Below, piece by piece: positions 24,581-32,361 of a stretch of DNA of 64,000 nucleotides. Both the position numbers and the translations under genes were made by a program. The stretch is from Clostridium pasteurianum BC1. GTDB lineage: Bacteria > Bacillota > Clostridia > Clostridiales > Clostridiaceae. Under the pieces are notes generated by a model that did no database searches, was not told where the DNA came from, and saw only the letters and a program-made list of their open reading frames with translations. The stretch spans positions 744,001-808,000 of the forward strand of contig NC_021182.1 in the NCBI RefSeq assembly GCF_000389635.1, written 5' to 3'. Position 1 is the stretch's first letter, and each line of letters begins with the position of its first letter.

Positions 24581-24825
24581 ATTATACTTTTATTTCAGTT
24601 ATATGTATAATACTATTAATATTATATAATCAATAGGATAAAGTTATATTAAATAAGCGAGTATTATTATTTTTAATTGGCAGATAATTAGCAGTTTATT
24701 AATAATACTGAATTTCCTTTATAAAAAATTTTACAGGTAAATCTAGTAATATACGAAGCTTTATAGGAACTGCTTGCAAAATATAGCATTATAGAGTTGA
24801 ATGTGCAGAAGGGATAGGTTTTTAT

Positions 24826-25776
24826 ATGGATTTTCATCAATTAGAGTATGTGATAGCTATAGCAGAAGAAAAGAGTATTTCTAAAGTAGCAAAAAAATTG
24901 TATATATCTCAGCCTTCCTTAAGTCAGTATATTATAAGATTGGAGAATAATTTAGGGGTAAAATTATTTGATAGAACAGCGAGCTCTATTACTTTGACTT
25001 TTGCAGGAGAGCAATATATTAAAACAGCTAAAAGTATTCTCAATTTAAATAAACAATTAAAAATGGAACTTAGTGATATAGCTGGTTCAAAAAAAGGACG
25101 TCTTACAATTGGGATTCCAAATCAGGCAGGAAGACATATATTGCCATTAATATTGCCGCAATTTCATAGACAGTTTCCACAAATAGAAATAGATATTGAA
25201 GAAGATGTAACAATGCAATTAGAAGAAATGCTTATAAATGGTAAAATAGATATTGCCATATTGAATCTTCCAATACAGCATGATAAATTTTTATATGAGA
25301 CTATATCCGTTGAAAGAATATTCCTTGTAGCTCCAGAAAATCACAGTATTTGTTTACGAGTAGAATCAGAAAATCAGCATGAGCTTCATTTTAGCTGTTT
25401 ACAAAATGAAAATTTTATCATATCAAAACAAGGGCAGAGAATGAGACTTATTGAAGATGAAATATTTCAACGTGCACAATTCAAACCTAATATCATTCTT
25501 GAAATTGAAAATCTTGATACTGCACATCGTATTGCTGCTGCAGGTATGGGTTTAACCTTTGTGCCAGAAAATGTTATATGGCTTTTAAATACAAATAAAT
25601 ATGACAATTATTTCTTAATAGATGATATGACCTTTACACTTGTTATAGCTTATAGACCAGGAGAATATCTTTCAAAGGCAACCCGTGAATTTATTACTAT
25701 TGTAAAGAAGACTATGGATTTAAATAGTAGGATGAGAATAAATAATAATAGAATTTATCGAAAAATTTATACTTAG
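24826..25776 (+). CDS. LysR-family transcriptional regulator
   Basis: 316 residues. Winged helix-turn-helix at residues 1-60 (MDFHQLEYVIAIAEEKSISK, then KLYISQPSLSQYIIRLENNL and KLFDRT), linker helix, and a periplasmic-binding-protein-like effector domain from about residue 90 (GRLTIGIPNQAG, AAGMGLTFVPENV). Such proteins usually activate an adjacent, often divergent gene; the divergent neighbour is the YoaK-like gene with element E5 between. Effector unknown. No AGGAGG is obvious; GAAGGGAT stands about 13 bases before the ATG. Confidence 0.85.
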   Translation: MDFHQLEYVIAIAEEKSISKVAKKLYISQPSLSQYIIRLENNLGVKLFDRTASSITLTFAGEQYIKTAKSILNLNKQLKMELSDIAGSKKGRLTIGIPNQAGRHILPLILPQFHRQFPQIEIDIEEDVTMQLEEMLINGKIDIAILNLPIQHDKFLYETISVERIFLVAPENHSICLRVESENQHELHFSCLQNENFIISKQGQRMRLIEDEIFQRAQFKPNIILEIENLDTAHRIAAAGMGLTFVPENVIWLLNTNKYDNYFLIDDMTFTLVIAYRPGEYLSKATREFITIVKKTMDLNSRMRINNNRIYRKIYT

Positions 25777-25790
25777 ATCCCCGATATTTA

Positions 25791-25853
25791 TTTAAACTAA
25801 TGTACGAAATTATCCCGCTCTCTACAGATTGGAGATGGATAGCACTTGTTTAC
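25791..25853 (+). repeat. Repeat family R, copy 2
   Basis: TTTAAACTAATGTACGAAAT, hairpin around CTCTACAGATTGGAG, then ATGGATAGCACTTG; same block order as 29783-29843. Confidence 0.6.
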
Positions 25854-25879
25854 AGGAATAAGAATATACGAGAAAAGTA

Positions 25880-26010
25880 AAAGTACATAAGCATAAATGA
25901 AAAAACCGTTGGGCAAACGTGGTTAGCTTGGTAGTTATGCTGACGTTAGTTGGTACATAGCAAGAAACTCCCACCTCTTAGCATAGCATAGATGGTGGGA
26001 GTATGTCACA
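25880..26010. mobile_element. Possible right-end remnant of an IS200/IS605-type element
   Basis: AACGTGGTTAGCTTGGTAGT, TTAGTTGGTACATAGCAAG and a strong hairpin ACTCCCACC...GGTGGGAGT followed by ATGTCAC resemble the structured 3' end (omega-RNA region and subterminal hairpin) of clostridial TnpB elements. No tnpA or tnpB is left. The hairpin may now serve as a terminator for the TetR gene on the minus strand. Confidence 0.4.
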
Positions 26011-26055
26011 AAACTAAATTATTATCTATATAAACTTTCTCAACTTTTAGCTTTT

Positions 26056-26637
26056 CTAAGAATTTAGCTTGATCCCTTCAAATGCATAATTTATTAATTC
26101 TCTTACGAAAATATCATCAAGTGCATCTCCAGTTATAAGGAGTCTATAGAATATTGGGGACCAAATTAAATCCATAGTCAACTCTATATTCAAATCCTTT
26201 CTCAATTCCCCTCTTAAAATTCCGCGTTCCAAAATTTCTTTTGAAATATTTCGACGTGGCTTAAAATACGCCTTACGGTATATATCAGCCAGTTTTGGAT
26301 CAAACTGTCCTTCAGCTATTATTTCAGCAATTACACTTCCCTTCTTGCTCATTAGAAATCTTACAAAATTATTTACCTGAATAAACATATCCTCAATAGT
26401 TGATCCTGTATCAGGAATTGGCAGCTTCTCATTGGTAGCATTTAGAAAAGCATCAATAACAACAGCAGCTTTATTTGGCCGCCATTTATAAATAGTAGCT
26501 TTGCTGACTCCAGCTTTTTCAGCAATCTTTTCAACAGTTATTGATGCAAAACCATTTTCTATTAATAAATCATATGACGCATTAAGAATATCTGTTTTTG
26601 TTTTTTCACTACGAGAGCGTCCTAATTTTTTATCCAT
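26056..26637 (-). CDS. TetR-family repressor
   Basis: 193 residues. N-terminal helix-turn-helix: DILNASYDLLIENGFASITV, then KIAEKAGVSKATIYKWRPNK. The C-terminal domain (VNNFVRFLMSKKGSVIAEII, PRRNISKEILERGILRGEL) fits the TetR_C_16-like subgroup. It is divergent from a three-gene flavoprotein/MFS/nitroreductase run; the gap holds a perfect 17-bp inverted repeat over a promoter, so it should repress that operon. Ribosome binding site AGGAGG lies in front of the ATG. Confidence 0.85.
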   Translation of the reverse strand: MDKKLGRSRSEKTKTDILNASYDLLIENGFASITVEKIAEKAGVSKATIYKWRPNKAAVVIDAFLNATNEKLPIPDTGSTIEDMFIQVNNFVRFLMSKKGSVIAEIIAEGQFDPKLADIYRKAYFKPRRNISKEILERGILRGELRKDLNIELTMDLIWSPIFYRLLITGDALDDIFVRELINYAFEGIKLNS

Positions 26638-26719
26638 TGTAAATTATACCTCCTGTTATATTAAAATGTATTTTAAAAACTATACGTATATTATACATTA
26701 AAAAATTTTAAAAATATAC

Positions 26720-26775
26720 TTTACAATACTGAACGTTTAGTATATTATATAAATATAAACTAAACGTTCAGTATT
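26720..26775 (+). promoter_or_regulatory. Promoter overlapped by paired TetR operators
   Basis: AATACTGAACGTTTAGT (26725-26741) and ACTAAACGTTCAGTATT (26759-26775) are exact mirror copies; each contains the near-palindrome ACTGAACGTTTAGT. TTTACA (26720) and TATTAT (26743), 17 bp apart, form the promoter; the first operator covers the spacer. Confidence 0.8.
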
Positions 26776-26838
26776 TGCCTTAGAAATTTGAAATTATTAT
26801 AGTGAAAAAAATCAAGATTATAAAGGGAGGAATTTTTA

Positions 26839-27474
26839 ATGAAAGTTGTAGCTTTTAACGGAAGTCCTGCTAAAGCAGGAAATACTTATCATGGAATAAA
26901 AATAGTTATTGATGAACTTGAAAAAGAAGGTATAGAAACAGAAATAGTTCATGTAGGGAATAAACCTATTAGAGGATGTATTGCTTGTAAAAATTGTACA
27001 AAAAATAAAAATGGAAAGTGTGTTATTACTACTGATCCAGTTAATGAATGGATTGAAAAGATGAAGGAAGCTGATGGAATAATTTTAGGGTCACCAGTTC
27101 ACTATTCAGCAATTGCTGGAGCAATGAAATCATTTTTAGACAGAGCTTTTCGTGTGGCAGAAGCCAATGATAGTATGTTAAGACATAAAGTTGGTGCAGC
27201 AGTAGTAGCAGTAAGACGTGCAGGTGGGATTCCAACCTTCGATCAGTTAAATAACTACATTAATCATTCTGAAATGCTTATACCAACTTCAAATTATTGG
27301 AATGTTATTAACGGGACAGCACCAGGGGAGGCAATGCAGGATGAAGAAGGTATTCAAATAATGAGGATACTGGGTAAAAATATGGCATGGCTTATGAAGC
27401 TTATTGAAAACGGTGAAGGAATTGTAAAGAAGCCTGAAATGGAAACAAAAATATTTACTAATTTTATTCGTTAA
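26839..27474 (+). CDS. Flavodoxin-fold NADPH-dependent FMN reductase
   Basis: 211 residues, GGGAGG site. FMN-binding flavodoxin-like fold: VVAFNGSPAKAGNTY binds the FMN phosphate, ADGIILGSPVHYSAIAGAMK is the second FMN loop. A cysteine set CIACKNCTKNKNGKC near residue 48 marks the iron-sulfur-flavoprotein-like subgroup. Likely reduces quinones, flavins or nitro compounds. First gene of a run with the MFS and nitroreductase genes (14- and 50-bp gaps), under the TetR operators. Confidence 0.82.
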   Translation: MKVVAFNGSPAKAGNTYHGIKIVIDELEKEGIETEIVHVGNKPIRGCIACKNCTKNKNGKCVITTDPVNEWIEKMKEADGIILGSPVHYSAIAGAMKSFLDRAFRVAEANDSMLRHKVGAAVVAVRRAGGIPTFDQLNNYINHSEMLIPTSNYWNVINGTAPGEAMQDEEGIQIMRILGKNMAWLMKLIENGEGIVKKPEMETKIFTNFIR

Positions 27475-27488
27475 AGGGGTGGAGTATT

Positions 27489-28673
27489 ATGGAAAGCTTA
27501 AATAATGATTTTGTGGAAAATAAACCTGTACTAAGTAATTTATTAATTATGGTTATGGCTATAGCTTGCGGGCTCACTGTAGCAAATTTATATTATATAC
27601 AGCCGCTTCTTGCAGATATAGCTAAGACATTTAATGTCAGTGAAATTAGTGTGGGCTTTGCAGCAATGCTTACACAAATAGGATATGCAGTTGGAATGAT
27701 ATTTATATTGCCCCTTGGGGACATAAGAGAAAGAAGAAATTTAATAACTGTAATGCTTTTATTCTCAATACTATCTCTTATAAGTATGTTTTTTTCTCAT
27801 AATATATTTATGCTGATAATTTCTTCTTTTGCAGTTGGATTTACTTCAATTATTCCTCAGCTTATTATACCTTTGGCCGCTCAATTATCAGATCCAAAGG
27901 AGAGAGGTAAAATAATAGGCACGGTAATGAGTGGTTTATTAATTGGTATATTAGTATCACGTACATTCAGCGGTATTTTGGGTGGATATTTAGGATGGAG
28001 AATAGTATATATTATTGCAGCAATTATGATGATAATTCTTATGATAGCTTTAAGAAAATTAATACCAGTAAGTAAACCTGTTTCTAACATTAAATATACT
28101 GAATTATTAAAATCAATGTTTCATTTAATAAAAAAGGAACCTGTTTTAAGAGAAGCTTCTATTAATGGAGCCCTGATGTTTGCAGCTTTCAGTGCATTCT
28201 GGACATCACTTATATTTTTACTTGGAAGCTCTCATTACAACATGGGCCCCCAGGCAGCGGGTTTATTTGGATTAGTTGGAGTCAGCGGTGCTTTGGCAGC
28301 TCCTTTAGTTGGAAAAACGGCTGATAAGAAAGGTTCTAGATTTGTTATAGGAATATGTTTAGTTGTTATAATAATTTCTTATATATTCTTTCTTCTATTT
28401 GGATTTAAAGTATGGGGATTGATTATAGGAGTTATATTACTTGATTTAGGAGTCCAATCTGGAAATGTTTCCAATCAAACCAGAGTGCATTCTTTAAATG
28501 AAGAAATGCGTAACAGAATTAATACTGTATATATGGTAAGTTTTTTCCTTGGAGGAGCATTAGGTTCTTTTCTGGGATCTTACAGCTACTCACACTTTGG
28601 ATGGTATGGAGTTTGTATCTTTGGAATAGCTACTCAAATTATAGCAGTTATTGTCCATAAAACTGCAAAATAA
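27489..28673 (+). CDS. MFS transporter (DHA1 type)
   Basis: 394 residues, 12 transmembrane helices. Motifs: LPLGDIRERRNLI after helix 2 and VGKTADKKGSRFVIG in the second half, with SGILGGYLGWR in helix 5. It begins 14 bases after the reductase stop with its own GGGGTGGAG, so translation is closely linked. Likely exports the compound that the flanking reductases act on, or that derepresses TetR. Confidence 0.85.
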   Translation: MESLNNDFVENKPVLSNLLIMVMAIACGLTVANLYYIQPLLADIAKTFNVSEISVGFAAMLTQIGYAVGMIFILPLGDIRERRNLITVMLLFSILSLISMFFSHNIFMLIISSFAVGFTSIIPQLIIPLAAQLSDPKERGKIIGTVMSGLLIGILVSRTFSGILGGYLGWRIVYIIAAIMMIILMIALRKLIPVSKPVSNIKYTELLKSMFHLIKKEPVLREASINGALMFAAFSAFWTSLIFLLGSSHYNMGPQAAGLFGLVGVSGALAAPLVGKTADKKGSRFVIGICLVVIIISYIFFLLFGFKVWGLIIGVILLDLGVQSGNVSNQTRVHSLNEEMRNRINTVYMVSFFLGGALGSFLGSYSYSHFGWYGVCIFGIATQIIAVIVHKTAK

Positions 28674-28723
28674 TTTTATTAATTTAAATTTTATCAGAGA
28701 TTATTATTGGGAGGAATAAGAAA

Positions 28724-29527
28724 ATGAATTTAATAACTGTAGATCAAGAGAAATGTATCAAATGCGGAATTTGTGTAAAGGAGTGCCCCGTGCAGGTATT
28801 GAGAATTGGGGAAAATGGTCCGGAAGATATTTGCCCCGAAAAATGTATTGCCTGTGGGCATTGTGTAGCTGTCTGTCCAAAAGAAGCTATGGATAACATA
28901 AAAACACCATTAGTTGATCAAAAAAGTTCAAAAAAGTTTCGAAAATTAAGTCCTGAAGAAGCAGAAAATTTTCTTCGTTCAAGACGTTCAATACGATCTT
29001 ACAAAGAAACTTCAGTTCCAAGAGAAAAGTTAGTAGATCTTGTCAATATTGCCCATTTTGCTCCTAGTGGACATAATTTACAAGGTGTATCCTATATTAT
29101 CATAGATGATAGAAAAATACTTGATAAAGCTGTTGAAATTACTGCCGAGAATTTAAAAAATGATAAGACATTGAATGGAAAATTTGATGATTTTGTTAAA
29201 GTGTATATTGAAAAGGGAATAGATACTATTTTAAGAGGAGCACCTAGTCTTGTCCTTGCAATTGCAGATGCAGATTTTCCAAGAGGGAGAGAAAACTCCA
29301 TTTTTTCACTGACATATATGGAGCTATATGCACCAACTCTTGGATTAGGCTCATGCTGGGCAGGTGTATTTGAAAGGATCGCTCTTAAAGACAATTCCCC
29401 AATGCTTGAATTATTTAATATACCTAAAGGTAAAAAAATAACTGGAGTTGTTATGGTAGGCTATCCAAAATATAATTATCCTAGATTAGTAGAGAGAAAT
29501 CCATTGAAAGTCAATTTTTTACCCTAA
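28724..29527 (+). CDS. Ferredoxin-nitroreductase fusion protein
   Basis: 267 residues. Residues 1-60 form a two-cluster ferredoxin: CIKCGICVKECP and CIACGHCVAVCP. From about residue 78 an FMN nitroreductase domain follows (FLRSRRSIRSYKE, APSGHNLQGVSYIII, LGLGSCWAGV, PKGKKITGVVMVGYP). The fusion lets electrons pass from reduced ferredoxin to FMN, typical of anaerobes; substrates are likely nitro or quinone compounds. Third gene of the TetR-controlled operon; a hairpin terminator follows. Confidence 0.88.
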   Translation: MNLITVDQEKCIKCGICVKECPVQVLRIGENGPEDICPEKCIACGHCVAVCPKEAMDNIKTPLVDQKSSKKFRKLSPEEAENFLRSRRSIRSYKETSVPREKLVDLVNIAHFAPSGHNLQGVSYIIIDDRKILDKAVEITAENLKNDKTLNGKFDDFVKVYIEKGIDTILRGAPSLVLAIADADFPRGRENSIFSLTYMELYAPTLGLGSCWAGVFERIALKDNSPMLELFNIPKGKKITGVVMVGYPKYNYPRLVERNPLKVNFLP

Positions 29528-29559
29528 ATAATTAATATAATTATCATTAAACTTAGAGG

Positions 29560-29602
29560 AGCTGTCTCACAATGCATATATATGCATAGCGAGACAGTTT
29601 TT
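29560..29602 (+). terminator. Terminator (family shared with 54861)
   Basis: AGCTGTCTCACAATGCATAT pairs with ATATGCATAGCGAGACAGTT, followed by TTTT. The same hairpin, with pair-wise base changes, is at 54861-54908, and both are followed by AAAATAATTATTAAA. Confidence 0.8.
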
Positions 29603-29782
29603 GACTATTTTATATTGAAAATAATTATTAAAGTCTTATTTTTAATAAACAAATGAGGATATTTTCAAATTTAATGAATATTTATTCCTTTTGAGACAAC
29701 CTCTTTATTTTTTAACCTAAATTAGATTGTAAATAAACTTCTCTTTTCTGCCCTTCTATAATTATACTATGTATCTTAAAAC

Positions 29783-29843
29783 TTTAACCTAATGTGCGGA
29801 ATTCTCCCACTATCTACAGATGGGAGATGGATATCACCTGCTT
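29783..29843 (+). repeat. Repeat family R, copy 3
   Basis: TTTAACCTAATGTGCGGAAT, CTCCCACTATCTACAGATGG GAG hairpin, ATGGATATCACCTGC; the best preserved copy of the family. The preceding 29603-29782 shows nothing else. Confidence 0.65.
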
Positions 29844-29868
29844 AGTTTAAAATTTCTATAAAAACCTC

Positions 29869-29899
29869 TTGACTTAGAGTTAACTCTAAGATGTATGAT
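29869..29899 (+). promoter_or_regulatory. MerR-type promoter with operator, upstream of the merR gene
   Basis: TTGACT (29869) and TATGAT (29894) are 19 bp apart, the overlong spacing typical of MerR-activated promoters. The spacer is the perfect palindrome TTAGAGTTAACTCTAA. The same arrangement precedes the aldo/keto reductase gene. Confidence 0.8.
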
Positions 29900-29912
29900 A
29901 TTGATTAGTAAG

Positions 29913-30008
29913 TTAAATCATATATTGGTGAAATACAAACCAAATGAATTTGTAGAGTTAATAAATGCAGCAGTTAGAATGGTACAAAGATGGGACAAGG
30001 AAATATGA
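29913..30008 (+). pseudogene. Short open frame between MerR-type promoter and merR
   Basis: Reads LNHILVKYKPNEFVELINAA then VRMVQRWDKEI-stop. Protein-like codon use, TTG/GTG as only possible starts, no clear ribosome binding site. Probably the end of a deleted gene once controlled by this promoter; a short leader peptide is the alternative. Confidence 0.3.
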
Positions 30009-30107
30009 AAGTCCTAAAATTAAGAGATAAAAAATGAAAGGAGAAGCTACTCGACAAAATATCTAAAATGGATGCTTTTGATTATATTATGAGTAGCAGT
30101 TGTTTTT

Positions 30108-30536
30108 ATGGAATACACAATAAAACAGGTTGCTGAAAGAGTTGATCTCACAGAATATACGCTCAGGTATTACGAAAAGGAAGGCTTATTGCCATCTATA
30201 GAGCGTGATGAACATGGGATACGACAATTTAAAGAAAATGATATAGAATGGATTAGATTGATATGCTGTCTCCGTGATACAGGAATGTCAATTTCAAAGA
30301 TAAAGGATTATGTTGACCTTTCTATAGAAGGAGATAGCACTATAGAACTGCGCAGGCAAATAATTCTAAATCAAAAAATGGTTACTGAACAAAAAATAGA
30401 GGGAATGAATAAGAATTTAGATATGATTAATAAAAAACTTAAACATTACAATGAGTTTGTAGCAGGTAAGCATAGGGATCCTTGTAATCAAAGCAACACT
30501 ATAAAAGTTGAAAGTACCAGTGAAGATGATATTTAG
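30108..30536 (+). CDS. MerR-family transcriptional regulator
   Basis: 142 residues. Winged helix: YTIKQVAERVDLTEYTLRYY, then EKEGLLPSIERDEHGIRQF. A dimerising coiled coil follows (about 75-125). The C-terminus is hydrophilic, with one Cys (HRDPCNQSN). It resembles the AdhR/YfmP-like branch that responds to aldehydes or other electrophiles. Two identical-type operators lie upstream of itself and of the aldo/keto reductase, so it probably activates both. The ribosome binding site is weak (AGTAGCAG), in keeping with low expression. Confidence 0.85.
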   Translation: MEYTIKQVAERVDLTEYTLRYYEKEGLLPSIERDEHGIRQFKENDIEWIRLICCLRDTGMSISKIKDYVDLSIEGDSTIELRRQIILNQKMVTEQKIEGMNKNLDMINKKLKHYNEFVAGKHRDPCNQSNTIKVESTSEDDI

Positions 30537-30647
30537 AATTAAGATTAACCTATATAACATCTAGCTTTAAACATGGGAATATTAATTCCATAAGCAATCC
30601 AGCAGCTTATTTTTTTATATTTGATTCTCTATTAAAAGATTTTTGAT

Positions 30648-30686
30648 AAATAATCCTAGCAATATCAATATCTACAGGTATTATTT
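30648..30686 (+). repeat. CCTAGCAAT hairpin, copy 3
   Basis: AAATAATCCT pairs with AGGTATTATTT (one bulge) across TAGCAATATCAATATCTAC; the stem differs from the copy at 8794 but the loop is largely kept. The remainder of 30537-30775 shows nothing else. Confidence 0.55.
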
Positions 30687-30775
30687 GCGAATATATGATA
30701 ATTAATTGTGAATAAACTTTACAAATAATTAATATTATATATTTGTAATTTATAGAAAATTTTATAAATACACTA

Positions 30776-30806
30776 TTGACTTAGAGTTCACTCTAAGATT
30801 TATAAT
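30776..30806 (+). promoter_or_regulatory. MerR-type promoter with operator of the aldo/keto reductase gene
   Basis: TTGACT (30776), 19-bp spacer, TATAAT (30801); spacer contains TTAGAGTTCACTCTAA, differing from the site at 29874 only in the centre. Confidence 0.85.
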
Positions 30807-30895
30807 ATTTCTATGCTGAGATTATTGCAAAATAAAATTATCTTCAATTGAAAAATTAATCTGGCAAATTATTTATTTAGGGGGAAGGTTTTATA

Positions 30896-32041
30896 ATGTT
30901 ATACAGAAATTTTGGGAAAACTAATGAAAAGGTTTCAATATTGGGCTTTGGATGCATGAGACTTCCATTGCTTCCTGGGGGAGACGCAACTCAAATTGAT
31001 GAAGAAAAATCTATAGAATTAGTTCGCAGTGCAATTGATAGAGGTGTAAACTACATAGATACGGCTTACCCTTATCATGGAACAGGAATGGGTCAGGGTG
31101 GTGCCAGTGAACCTTTTGTAGGAAAAGCATTAAAGGATGGATATAGAGAAAAGGTTAAATTAGCTACCAAACTTCCTAGCTGGCTCATACAAACAAGAAG
31201 TGACATGGATAAATACTTAAACGAGCAATTACAACGTCTTCAAACAGATCATATAGATTTTTACTTAGTACATGCACTTAATCGTAAAGATTGGGAAAGA
31301 CTAAAAGAAAATGGTATTGATGAATTTTTGGATTCTGCCATAAAAGACGGCAGAATAAAATATGCAGGCTTCTCATTTCATGACAAGTTGGATCTCTTTA
31401 AAGAAATAGTGGATTACTATGATTGGTCATTTTGTCAGATACAATACAACTATTTAGATGAGGAGTTTCAGGCTGGAACAGAAGGCTTAAAATATGCTGC
31501 TGAAAGAGGTCTAGGAATTACAATCATGGAACCACTTAGAGGTGGTAAACTTGTCAATAATCTTCCAGAGGAAGCCAAAGATGCCTTCAATGAAGGGGAT
31601 ATAAAGAGAACATCAGCAGAATGGGCATTAAAATGGGTTTGGAACCATCCTGAAGTATCAGTTATTCTAAGTGGAATGAATTCAATGGATCAGATTACAG
31701 AAAATATAAAGGTAGCCAGTGAAACAGAGGCAAATTCATTAGCAGAAAAAGAATTAAAGTTAATTGATAAAGTAAATAACATTATTAAAAATAAAGTAAA
31801 GGTTAGCTGTACAGCCTGTGAGTACTGTATGCCATGTCCAGCAGGTGTCAATATTCCAGGATGTTTTACTGCCTATAATAATTACAGTATGTTTGGTAAA
31901 GACGAAGTCTATAACATGATGCTTAAACCAAGAAATCAATTAGCATCAAATTGTGTAGAATGTGGAAAATGTGAGACTCATTGTCCACAGGGAATTCCTA
32001 TTCGTCAGGAATTAAAAAAGGTTAAAGCGTTATTTGAGTAA
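30896..32041 (+). CDS. Aldo/keto reductase with C-terminal [4Fe-4S] domain
   Basis: 381 residues, GGGGGAAGG site. TIM-barrel NAD(P)H-dependent carbonyl reductase: start LGFGCMRLPL, catalytic tetrad Asp55/Tyr60 (YIDTAYPYH), Lys92 (LATKLPS), His126 (FYLVHAL), cofactor segment GMNSMDQI. The last 80 residues add a ferredoxin-like part with CTACEYCMPCPAGVNIP and CVECGKCETHCPQGIP. Such fusions are common in clostridia and link the barrel to Fe-S electron carriers. The MerR promoter suggests induction by an aldehyde or electrophile, which it may detoxify. Confidence 0.88.
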   Translation: MLYRNFGKTNEKVSILGFGCMRLPLLPGGDATQIDEEKSIELVRSAIDRGVNYIDTAYPYHGTGMGQGGASEPFVGKALKDGYREKVKLATKLPSWLIQTRSDMDKYLNEQLQRLQTDHIDFYLVHALNRKDWERLKENGIDEFLDSAIKDGRIKYAGFSFHDKLDLFKEIVDYYDWSFCQIQYNYLDEEFQAGTEGLKYAAERGLGITIMEPLRGGKLVNNLPEEAKDAFNEGDIKRTSAEWALKWVWNHPEVSVILSGMNSMDQITENIKVASETEANSLAEKELKLIDKVNNIIKNKVKVSCTACEYCMPCPAGVNIPGCFTAYNNYSMFGKDEVYNMMLKPRNQLASNCVECGKCETHCPQGIPIRQELKKVKALFE

Positions 32042-32077
32042 AATTTTCTGATATTTATTAGTAAAGGCTTATTTGTC

Positions 32078-32200
32078 ATCAATGAATCTTACTTAGTGGA
32101 GTTTGTATTTCCACTAAGTTTAGATGAATTATCCAGGGACGTGTGGCTGTTATCTCCACTTTTATAATGTGGAGTGTTACAGCCACTAGTTATCGGATAA
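32078..32200 (-). repeat. Element E, copy E6 (type A, compact)
   Basis: Minus strand: TTATCC/GGATAA; GATAACTA; stem GTGGCTGT with ACAGCCAC (8 of 8); CTCCAC...GTGGAG hairpin; ACGTCCCT; CTTAGTGGA...TCCACTAAG; end TAAGATTCATTGAT. No nested repeat. It lies 160 bp before larC, on the opposite strand. Confidence 0.88.
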
Positions 32201-32361
32201 AACATAGTACAAATAGGCCTTTACCTAATGAAAAACTACTATCAATAATTTTAAGAATGTGATTATTGCAGAGAATATTTAAGAGCAATATTGCGTAAAA
32301 GGCAAATATTAGTTTACAATTAAGGTATAAATGAATCTTACTTAATATTGGAGAGTATAAA

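Noticed and set aside
25968-26002. ACTCCCACC hairpin as only a terminator
   Set aside because: There is no T tract on the TetR strand, and the preceding bases resemble an IS605-type end; kept as a possible mobile-element remnant instead.
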